Positions 1 through 4,779 of a stretch of 7,505 bases of DNA are shown here, one piece after another. Position 1 is the stretch's first letter. Every line of letters begins with the position of its first letter. Origin of the DNA: an uncultured Bacilli bacterium (GTDB lineage Bacteria > Bacillota_I > Bacilli_A > RF39 > UBA660); assembly GCA_944363895.1 (NCBI GenBank), contig CALVVP010000039.1, positions 1-7,505 on the forward strand, given 5' to 3'. A program made the translations under genes and the position numbers. The notes beneath the pieces are model-generated. The model made no database searches. It saw only the letters and a program-made list of their open reading frames with translations, and was not told the DNA's origin.

Positions 1-230
1 ACATAAATATAATCACTATTACCAATCATATTAAGAGATGTATAATTGTCATAATTAGCTAATAAATAATTTTCAGCAGCCATATATATATTATTTAACG
101 CTTCTTGTTTTTTATTCTCTTCACTTGTTTTTATGGCATTATTAACTGAAGGAACAGCTATTAATAACATGATCGCTAAAATAACAATAACACCAATTAA
201 TTCAACCATCGTAAACGCATTTTTTCTCAT
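1..230 (-). CDS. Type IV pilin-like (prepilin) protein, N-terminal part
   Basis: The gene starts at 230 and leaves the window at base 1, so about 76 N-terminal residues are visible. They begin MRKNAFTMVELIGVIVILAI, a class III (prepilin) signal: a short basic leader, then Phe at +1, Glu at +5 and an uninterrupted hydrophobic helix to about residue 26, followed by a polar, Asn-rich region. Proteins of this type are cut by prepilin peptidase and assembled from the membrane into type IV pili, competence pseudopili or type II secretion pseudopili. The residue before the predicted cut is Ala, where Gly is usual. The start is supported by GGTGAG a few bases upstream and by a good sigma-A promoter at 246-274. 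No pilus assembly gene is in the window, so the exact system is unknown; the fold assignment is firm and the role is inferred. Confidence 0.85.
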   Translation of the reverse strand, partial: MRKNAFTMVELIGVIVILAIMLLIAVPSVNNAIKTSEENKKQEALNNIYMAAENYLLANYDNYTSLNMIGNSDYIY

Positions 231-245
231 ATTCTCACCATAATA

Positions 246-274
246 ATTATAAAACATTTTTCAAATTTAATCAA
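246..274 (-). promoter_or_regulatory. Sigma-A promoter of the pilin-like gene
   Basis: On the minus strand TTGATT (269-274) lies 17 bp before TATAAT (246-251), and the start codon follows 16 bp after the -10 box. A perfect 14-bp palindrome, TTACAAATTTGTAA at 280-293, sits just upstream of the -35 box and could be a regulator site. That function is inference. Confidence 0.7.
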
Positions 275-295
275 CTTTCTTACAAATTTGTAATT

Positions 296-321
296 AAAAA
301 AAGCTAAATTTATTTTTAGCT
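296..321 (-). terminator. Rho-independent terminator of the ATPase gene
   Basis: On the minus strand a 7-bp stem (AGCTAAA pairing with TTTAGCT, loop of 6) is followed by a run of seven T. It lies 11 bases after the stop codon of the ATPase gene. The stem is AT-rich, so termination may be incomplete, but its place and its T-run fit the role. Confidence 0.65.
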
Positions 322-331
322 AATTTCAATC

Positions 332-1636
332 TTAATCTAAGTCTAAATTATTAATATACTCTATAAAATAAAGGGGGATATTAATTATTTTACCATCTTT
401 ATTTAAATTATTTAAGGAAAATATAAATGATATTTCATTGTTATTTTTAGCGTTATACTTAGTTAAACTATTATGATTAGTATTTTTATTTGCCTTAACC
501 TCTATCGGAATTATTTTATTGTTTTTTTGTATAACAAAGTCGATTTCATTGCGGTCAAAAGTGTAATAATGAGGTGATTCTTCTAGTAAATAAGTTAAGG
601 TATTGGCAACATAGTTTTCGGTAAATGAACCTTTAAATTCTTCAAAAAGTTTATTTCCTTCTAAAACAATTCGACTATCTAAATTGGCCATTCTTCTTAA
701 AAGTCCAACATCATTCATATAAATTTTATAAGCTGATAAATCACAATATGCTTTTAAGGGAAACGCACACTTATTTACTAAATAACATTTAGTAATCAAA
801 TTTGCGTCATTTAACCAGTTTAATGCACCTTCATATTCTCTAGCCCGTGCTCCTTCTTTTACTGCTTGATAGATAAACTTCTTATTTTCTTTCGCCAACT
901 GTGATGGTATACCATTCCAAATTAACGATATTTTATTTGCTTCACTGGCATAAGTATGTTTTGAAAAATCACTTTCATAAGAATCTAAAATGTTCTTTTG
1001 AATTTTATTAACTTTTTCTATATCTTTATCATTAATCCAGCTATATACTACTTCTGGCATTCCCCCAATAATATAATATGTTTTTAATTTTTCTATTAAT
1101 TGATCGTTAAATATTTTAGGAATTTCTTTTATTTCTTTAGTTTGTTTCATAACTTCAACTAAATTTTCTGAATTATCAGCTATTAAAAATTCACTGAATG
1201 TCATGGGATATAAATTTAAAAAATCTACTTTACCTACGGGAAATGAAGTTTTTGAAAGTCTTATTCCTAAAAGTGAACCAGCACAAGCCACATGATATTC
1301 ACTAGCTTCTTCACAAAAATATTTTAATGAATTTAAAGCATTAGGACATTCTTGTATTTCATCAAAAATTATTAGTGTTGTATGAGGACTTATTTTTTTA
1401 CCGTTTGCTAAAGATAATTGTTCAATAATTCTTTTTGGATCTTTGGTATTTAAAAATAATTCAGCCAGACCATCATCATGGTCAAAATTAAAATAGGCGG
1501 TATTTTCATAATTATTAGAACCAAACTCTTTCAAAGCATATGTCTTTCCCACTTGCCTTGCACCTTTTAAAATTAATGGTTTTCTATCTTTACTATTTTT
1601 CCAATTGATTAATTTTTCCGTTATAAATCTATACAT
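332..1636 (-). CDS. AAA_14 / DUF4143 family ATP-binding protein
   Basis: This 434-residue protein has the layout of the widespread AAA_14 plus DUF4143 ATPases. A P-loop GARQVGKT lies at 25-32, a Walker B strand LIIFDE at 88-93, and AGSLLGI at 119-125 is in the sensor position. The C-terminal half carries the usual GGMPEVV (191-197) and FTENYVANTL (from 338), then EIDFVI (364-369) and IPIEVKA (376-382), whose Asp, Glu and Lys resemble a PD-(D/E)XK nuclease-like core. The biochemical role of the family is not settled; members are often horizontally acquired. GAGGTGAAA lies just before the ATG at 1636, and full family length supports this start. It is transcribed alone, from an extended -10 promoter covered by 32-bp-spaced repeats, and ends at a hairpin. 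A remnant of another ATPase of this kind lies just upstream. Confidence 0.9.
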   Translation of the reverse strand: MYRFITEKLINWKNSKDRKPLILKGARQVGKTYALKEFGSNNYENTAYFNFDHDDGLAELFLNTKDPKRIIEQLSLANGKKISPHTTLIIFDEIQECPNALNSLKYFCEEASEYHVACAGSLLGIRLSKTSFPVGKVDFLNLYPMTFSEFLIADNSENLVEVMKQTKEIKEIPKIFNDQLIEKLKTYYIIGGMPEVVYSWINDKDIEKVNKIQKNILDSYESDFSKHTYASEANKISLIWNGIPSQLAKENKKFIYQAVKEGARAREYEGALNWLNDANLITKCYLVNKCAFPLKAYCDLSAYKIYMNDVGLLRRMANLDSRIVLEGNKLFEEFKGSFTENYVANTLTYLLEESPHYYTFDRNEIDFVIQKNNKIIPIEVKANKNTNHNSLTKYNAKNNNEISFIFSLNNLNKDGKIINIPLYFIEYINNLDLD

Positions 1637-1656
1637 AATATTTCACCTCTAATAGT

Positions 1657-1665
1657 ATTATATCA
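1657..1665 (-). promoter_or_regulatory. Extended -10 promoter of the ATPase gene
   Basis: The minus strand reads TGATATAAT, a perfect -10 hexamer (1657-1662) with the TGn extension (1663-1665). It lies about 20 bp before the start codon, leaving a short leader that contains the GAGGTGAAA ribosome binding site. I see no good -35 box at 16-18 bp. The first of three operator-like repeats overlaps this element. Confidence 0.6.
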
Positions 1666-1740
1666 CATTTTTGCAAGAATTATTCTAATTTTTATCACAA
1701 TTTTGCATAGTTTTTTATGATTTTTATCACATTTTTGTTA
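1661..1740. repeat. Three direct repeats with exact 32-bp period upstream of the ATPase
   Basis: The + strand core TATCACATTTTTGCA starts at 1661, recurs as TATCACAATTTTGCA at 1693, and as TATCACATTTTTGTT at 1725. Starts are exactly 32 bp apart, close to three helical turns, so all copies face the same side of the DNA. Copies 2 and 3 share further bases on their left (ATTTT). Copy 1 overlaps the -10 box of the ATPase gene, so a protein bound here would be expected to affect its transcription. The binding factor is unknown. Confidence 0.7.
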
Positions 1741-1741
1741 T

Positions 1742-1917
1742 CTAAATTTGTAAATATTGTTTGCCTTTTATATCATATCGCAATACTTTATTAAAGATAA
1801 AACTACTAGCTAAAGATTCTAACTAGCTTTGACAGTATGCACAGATATATTACGACCATAAGATAGCATCGTATCATCTATTTTTAACTCTTCTAAATAC
1901 ATTGGTCTTTCAAACAT
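1742..1917 (-). pseudogene. Internally deleted, frameshifted AAA_14-type ATPase remnant
   Basis: From the ATG at 1917, preceded by AAAGGTGATTT, the frame reads MFERPMYLEELK, which resembles the N-terminus of AAA_14/DUF4143 ATPases. It then jumps to DTMLSYGRNISVHTVKA, a segment that in full-length family members lies roughly 200 residues later (recalled family pattern, not an alignment). The P-loop and Walker B regions are therefore missing. The frame stops at 1819-1821, but one base shift restores LESLASSFIFNKVLRYDIKG, the direct continuation in the family, up to a stop at 1742-1744. The C-terminal part is absent as well. So this is a doubly damaged gene: internal deletion, frameshift and 3' truncation. 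Its leader (TTAAAT, 18 bp, TATAAT) still looks functional, so a 32-residue peptide could be made. It is not a copy of the intact neighbouring ATPase, whose sequence differs. Confidence 0.7.
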
Positions 1918-1935
1918 AAATCACCTTTTAAATAT

Positions 1936-1965
1936 ATTATAAAAGTATATTTTTTTTGCATTTAA
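1936..1965 (-). promoter_or_regulatory. Promoter of the ATPase remnant
   Basis: On the minus strand TTAAAT (1960-1965) is followed after 18 bp by TATAAT (1936-1941). A ribosome binding site AAAGGTGAT and the ATG at 1917 come next. The -35 part lies inside a leader repeat that recurs upstream of the gapA remnant. Confidence 0.5.
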
Positions 1966-1992
1966 TTACATTTTCGAACAATACAAAATTAA
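1952..1992 (-). repeat. Leader repeat, copy A
   Basis: This 41-bp segment upstream of the ATPase remnant matches 2371-2410 upstream of the gapA remnant in 36 of 41 aligned columns (4 substitutions and one 1-base gap). Both copies have the same orientation and the same place relative to the following start codon. Weaker similarity continues toward the start codons. Confidence 0.75.
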
Positions 1993-1998
1993 GAATTT

Positions 1999-2064
1999 TA
2001 TAAAGTTATTACACCTAACTGTAATAACTTTATATTTTTGATGACTTATTACAGTTAAGTGTAA
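1999..2064. repeat. Nested inverted repeats with two competing pairings
   Basis: A perfect 14-bp inverted repeat (1999-2012 with 2021-2034, loop of 8) forms one hairpin, followed on the + strand by TTTTTG. Separately, TTACACCTAACTGTAATAA at 2009-2027 pairs with 2046-2064, 18 of 19 positions, so the two pairings exclude each other. Each 16-bp core (2009-2024 and 2049-2064) is also nearly palindromic, TTACA-N6-TGTAA, with starts 40 bp apart, as two operator sites would be. It lies between the two gene remnants. No gene on the + strand would need a terminator here. Confidence 0.65.
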
Positions 2065-2089
2065 AAAAAGATAGTTATTTTAAACTATC
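2063..2089 (-). terminator. Terminator overlapping the end of the gapA remnant
   Basis: On the minus strand GATAGTT, a loop of 6 and AACTATC are followed by seven T. The 5' arm consists of the last gapA codons and the stop codon lies at the loop and 3' arm. Intact gapA lacks this 3' arm and uses a different, stronger hairpin, so this terminator was created at the boundary of the copy. Confidence 0.65.
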
Positions 2090-2350
2090 TAAATATTTAG
2101 CGGTTCTGACCATTTGATGAGAATAACCCATTTCATTATCGTACCAAGCAACAACTTTAACTAATTGTTTGCCATCAACTTTATAATTTCGATGATTAGT
2201 ATCATATTTTAATAAATAAGCTAGTTGTTCGGCATCGGTTAAATCGTTGATAGCAACAATTTCGATACTAGGATCTTCCTCCATAATTCTAAAAACTAAT
2301 CTTCCAATTCTTTTAAAACCATTTATTGCTACTTTCATAAAACTTTTCAT
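2075..2350 (-). pseudogene. gapA: Miniature gapA copy with 741-bp in-frame internal deletion
   Basis: The open frame encodes 91 residues: a four-residue extension MKSF, then residues 1-55 of glyceraldehyde-3-phosphate dehydrogenase joined directly to residues 303-334 of the 334-residue intact protein at 3758-4762. Removal of 247 codons keeps the frame, and the junction lies at AAGTTGATG, present at both ends of the lost segment in intact gapA. The product lacks the catalytic Cys150 and His177, and the NAD-binding GFGRIGR has become GFKRIGR, so enzyme activity is excluded. Homology begins exactly at the gapA start codon (2338) and ends at the stop codon. The gapA ribosome binding site AAAGGAATG is missing, and the upstream leader has its -35/-10 spacing shortened by 7 bp, so expression is probably weak. 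Eleven of 14 base differences from intact gapA are synonymous, so the source was probably a diverged functional gapA. I call it a pseudogene, although it has no stop inside. Confidence 0.85.
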
Positions 2351-2370
2351 ACTATCAATATGTTATATAC

Positions 2371-2410
2371 TTTTTTGTATTTAATTGCATTTTGAATAAT
2401 ACAGAATTAA
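2371..2410 (-). repeat. Leader repeat, copy B
   Basis: This is the second copy of the leader at 1952-1992, here upstream of the gapA remnant. The TTAAAT box is kept (2379-2384), but the stretch to the -10-like TATAAC (2362-2367) is only 11 bp against 18 bp in copy A. As a promoter this copy is therefore probably impaired. Confidence 0.7.
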
Positions 2411-2459
2411 TATAGTATATACTAGACATTATATTAAAAATACAATAAAACGCAAAACC

Positions 2460-3335
2460 CTAACTTAAAATTTTGTCTAATAAATCAGCAATTAGTTTTT
2501 TTGACTCTATTTCATTAATAGCAAAACACTTTTTTCCTAAATCCTTAAATGATGCTCCACAAGAATATAATTTTTTTCTATCTATAATTAAAAATCGATC
2601 ATGGAATATATCAAGGTTTTTGAATTCTACATTAGAGTATTCACTATTGTACTTTTTAACTAATATTTCATCTAAATTTTTAGAAATAATTAGTATTTTT
2701 TTATCAACATTTTTAAGAATTTTTAAAAGTTCTTTAGAAGCATAATTATCAATTATTATTATTTCTTCTTTGGCACTATCAAATAAATCTAATAATAATG
2801 TGTATGCATCAAATATTTGACCTTCAAAAAATATAGTGTTAATTTTTTCTTTTTCCTGCATTTTATTAAATGTATTTTCTAGCTTTAATATTCTGCTTTC
2901 ATGATTTAACAAAATTTCATTATTTATTAAACTACTAGAAACATATCTTCTTAATTTTACAAATGCTTCAATGATTTGTACATTTACTTTAACTGCAATA
3001 TCACTTTTAAGTAATCCAGATAACATCATTATTCCTTGTTCTGTTAAAACATAAGGTAAATATCTTACACCACCATGACTATTTTCACTTGAGATCGCAA
3101 ATTGCGATCTCAAGTTATAAAATTCATCTTCTGTTAGTTGAAAACAAAAAGTATCAGGAAATCTCTTAATGTTTCTTTTAATAACTTCATTAATTCTTCT
3201 TGTTTCTACTTGATAAAGTTTAGCCACATCTGATGATAACATTACTTGAACTCCTCTTATTTCATGTATCATATTTTCTACATTATTATTAACAATATTA
3301 TTATTTTCTTTTTCTAAAACATTGATATTTGCCAT
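2460..3335 (-). CDS. ORF6N-domain protein with PLD-like C-terminal domain
   Basis: This 291-residue protein has an ORF6N DNA-binding domain at about 22-132: IRGVQVMLSSDVAKLYQVET, RFPDTFCFQLTEDEF and RYLPYVLTEQGIMMLSGLL are typical. ORF6N domains are common in phage and mobile-element regulatory or antirepressor-like proteins. A helical, probably coiled-coil linker follows (about 135-165). The C-terminal part (168-291) looks like a single phospholipase-D-type domain: FFEGQIFDAYTLLLDLFDSA, IIIIDNYAS (192-200), HDRFLIID (245-252), CGASFKDLGKK (259-269). The usual HxKxxxxD is HxRxxxxD here, so catalysis is doubtful. GAGGTAAAA precedes the ATG at 3335, and a strong promoter lies at 3385-3412. It is a single-gene unit between the two gapA copies. 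A 29-bp perfect palindrome lies inside the coding sequence. The cellular target is unknown, and neither the gene nor its flanks show integrase or phage structural genes. Confidence 0.88.
   Translation of the reverse strand: MANINVLEKENNNIVNNNVENMIHEIRGVQVMLSSDVAKLYQVETRRINEVIKRNIKRFPDTFCFQLTEDEFYNLRSQFAISSENSHGGVRYLPYVLTEQGIMMLSGLLKSDIAVKVNVQIIEAFVKLRRYVSSSLINNEILLNHESRILKLENTFNKMQEKEKINTIFFEGQIFDAYTLLLDLFDSAKEEIIIIDNYASKELLKILKNVDKKILIISKNLDEILVKKYNSEYSNVEFKNLDIFHDRFLIIDRKKLYSCGASFKDLGKKCFAINEIESKKLIADLLDKILS
3087..3115. repeat. 29-bp perfect palindrome inside the ORF6N coding sequence
   Basis: The arms ACTTGAGATCGCAA (3087-3100) and TTGCGATCTCAAGT (3102-3115) are perfectly complementary around a single central base. 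The segment encodes LRSQFAISS in the ORF6N domain, a stretch that is well conserved in the family, so part of the symmetry may follow from the protein sequence. It is GC-richer than its surroundings. It could be a binding site for the encoded protein or a strong mRNA hairpin. Confidence 0.8.
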
Positions 3336-3356
3336 TTTTACCTCGCTTCCTAAAAA

Positions 3357-3374
3357 ATAAATTAGTTAATTTAT
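3357..3374. repeat. Inverted repeat in the ORF6N gene leader
   Basis: ATAAATTA and TAATTTAT are 8-bp complementary arms separated by 2 bases. They lie just after the expected transcription start of the ORF6N gene and before its ribosome binding site, where a repressor site could lie. Because the sequence is purely AT-like, chance is also possible. Confidence 0.35.
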
Positions 3375-3384
3375 CAATGAAATA

Positions 3385-3412
3385 ATTATAACATTTCTAA
3401 TCTATATTTCAA
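3385..3412 (-). promoter_or_regulatory. Sigma-A promoter of the ORF6N gene
   Basis: On the minus strand TTGAAA (3407-3412) precedes TATAAT (3385-3390) by 16 bp, and the -10 box has a TGn extension. The start codon lies about 50 bp downstream. The promoter overlaps the 3' end of a small upstream open frame. Confidence 0.65.
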
Positions 3413-3562
3413 AGTCATCACAACATTTATCATTTTCTTTTCAATTACTTTAGGCATAATTAAACTACTTCCATATTTTCTCTCAACTATATTATAACCC
3501 ATTTTTTTATAATTTTTTAACACACTTTTACTAAGTAATCCAATGTCTAATGCAACGACCAT
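3386..3562 (-). CDS. Small 58-residue protein or gene fragment, function unknown
   Basis: A frame of 58 codons runs from the ATG at 3562 to a TAA at 3386-3388. It begins MVVALDIGLLSKSVLKNYKK and continues with MGYNIVERKYGSSLIM. A weak GGTGAT lies before the ATG. The KKMGYNIVERKYGSSLIM part recalls the C-terminal end of GNAT acetyltransferases, but this is an impression from a short stretch and I would not name it so. Given the other truncated genes in this region, it may be the tail of a lost gene. Its end overlaps the ORF6N promoter. Codon use is like that of its neighbours, and no frame extends it upstream. Confidence 0.35.
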   Translation of the reverse strand: MVVALDIGLLSKSVLKNYKKMGYNIVERKYGSSLIMPKVIEKKMINVVMTLKYRLEML

Positions 3563-3714
3563 ATAGAATCACCATTTATTAAAACTCTATTGCTTCTTGT
3601 TTTTCAATCTTGTATGAAGTTTATTTTTACTTTTTTTATATCCATTCCATGTTAATAATTTATCACAGATTTTCTTTCTTAATAAATTTTATCTTCATAA
3701 ATTAATTTAGGTAT
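3563..3714. other. Gene-poor segment between gapA and the small open frame
   Basis: I see no supported gene in this stretch. On the minus strand short frames, for example one ending TWNGYKKSKNKLHTRLKNKK before a stop, look like broken coding sequence, but no family can be recognised. It holds no clear promoter, repeat or RNA gene. Confidence 0.4.
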
Positions 3715-3716
3715 AT

Positions 3717-3753
3717 AAAAACCTCGTTTCTTTTTTATTTAAGAAACGAGGTT
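3717..3753 (-). terminator. Strong terminator of the kinase-gapA operon
   Basis: A perfect 13-bp stem, AACCTCGTTTCTT (3720-3732) with AAGAAACGAGGTT (3741-3753) and a loop of 8, is followed on the minus strand by a run of five T. It starts 4 bases after the gapA stop codon. Confidence 0.92.
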
Positions 3754-3757
3754 CATA

Positions 3758-4762
3758 TTATTTTAAACTATCTAAATATTTAGCGGTTCTGACCATTTGA
3801 TGAGAATAACCCATCTCATTATCATACCAAGCTACTACTTTTACCAATTGTTTACCATCAACTTCTAAAACATCAGTTAACAAGCCATCGACTAAAGCCC
3901 CACAAGATGAACCGATAATATCACTAGAAACGACTGGATCAAAAGTAAATTTTAAGGTTTCATTACAACTATTCATTAAAGCGGTATTAACTTCTTCAAC
4001 GGTCACATTACGCTTTAATTCTAAAGTTAAATCAACAACCGAACCAGTTGGAGTTGGAACTCTTAAAGCACTACCATCTAATCTTCCTTTTAAAGAAGGA
4101 ATAACTAAACCTAAAGCACTTGCAGCGCCAGTACTAGATGGAATAATATTCATCGCACCTGCTCGACCACGACGAGCTTTAATACCTTTTTTATGAGCGA
4201 CATCTAAAATAACTTGATCGTTAGTATAAGCATGAACAGTTGTCATATAACCTTTAACAATACCAAATTTATCATTAATTACTTTCGCGACTGGCGCTAA
4301 ACAATTGGTGGTACAAGAAGCTGCTGAAATAATTTGTTCGGTACCATCTAAAGTATCATGATTAACATTATAAACAATCGTTTTCATTTCCCCTTTACCA
4401 GGAGCAGAAATAATAACTTTTTTAGCTCCCGCCTCAATATGTTTATAAGCATCTTCATGTTTGACAAATTTACCAGTACATTCAAATACTTGATCGATTC
4501 CTAATTCACCCCAAGGTAAATTAGCTGGATCCATTTCTTTAAATATTTTTATTTTATGATTACCGACAATAATGTTATTCTCATCGAAACTGATTTCATC
4601 AACTTTATAATTACGATGATTAGTATCATACTTTAACAAATAAGCTATTTGTTCAGCATCGGTTAAATCGTTGATAGCAACAATTTCGATACTAGGATCT
4701 TCCTCCATAATTCTAAAAACTAATCTTCCAATTCTTCCAAAACCATTTATTGCTACTTTCAT
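3758..4762 (-). CDS. gapA: Glyceraldehyde-3-phosphate dehydrogenase, type I
   Basis: This 334-residue protein is a complete phosphorylating GAPDH, which turns glyceraldehyde 3-phosphate, NAD and phosphate into 1,3-bisphosphoglycerate in cytosolic glycolysis. The NAD-binding GFGRIGR lies at 7-13, the active-site SAASCTTNCLAP contains Cys150, His177 lies in TTVHAYT, and PTPTGS (236-241) and WYDNEMGYS (312-320) are typical. Length equals the family norm. The start is fixed by AAAGGAATG about 8 bases upstream and by the N-terminal MKVAINGFG. It follows the nucleoside kinase gene by 17 bases and must share its mRNA, so it is the distal gene of that operon. An internally deleted copy lies 1.4 kb downstream, in the same orientation. 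Neither pgk nor other glycolytic genes follow, unlike many Bacillota. Confidence 0.98.
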   Translation of the reverse strand: MKVAINGFGRIGRLVFRIMEEDPSIEIVAINDLTDAEQIAYLLKYDTNHRNYKVDEISFDENNIIVGNHKIKIFKEMDPANLPWGELGIDQVFECTGKFVKHEDAYKHIEAGAKKVIISAPGKGEMKTIVYNVNHDTLDGTEQIISAASCTTNCLAPVAKVINDKFGIVKGYMTTVHAYTNDQVILDVAHKKGIKARRGRAGAMNIIPSSTGAASALGLVIPSLKGRLDGSALRVPTPTGSVVDLTLELKRNVTVEEVNTALMNSCNETLKFTFDPVVSSDIIGSSCGALVDGLLTDVLEVDGKQLVKVVAWYDNEMGYSHQMVRTAKYLDSLK

Positions 4763-4779
4763 TATATCATTCCTTTCTT

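Noticed and set aside
1661..1740. CRISPR array
   Set aside because: Only three degenerate 15-bp cores with about 17-bp gaps and no cas gene are present. Regular spacing over a promoter fits an operator array better.
1999..2040. Rho-independent terminator on the + strand
   Set aside because: The hairpin and T-run would fit, but no + strand gene precedes it. It is listed as a repeat.
2473..2745. Open frame of 90 codons on the + strand inside the ORF6N gene
   Set aside because: It is antisense to a well-supported gene, has no recognisable domain and no good ribosome binding site. An AT-rich gene easily leaves such a frame.
2070..3562. Insertion sequence, transposon or prophage
   Set aside because: No transposase, integrase, terminal inverted repeats or target-site duplication is visible. 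ORF6N alone does not make a prophage.
3563..3714. Frameshifted gene on the minus strand
   Set aside because: Short frames with many Lys and Asn codons can be joined by a shift, but no family could be recognised, so no gene is claimed.
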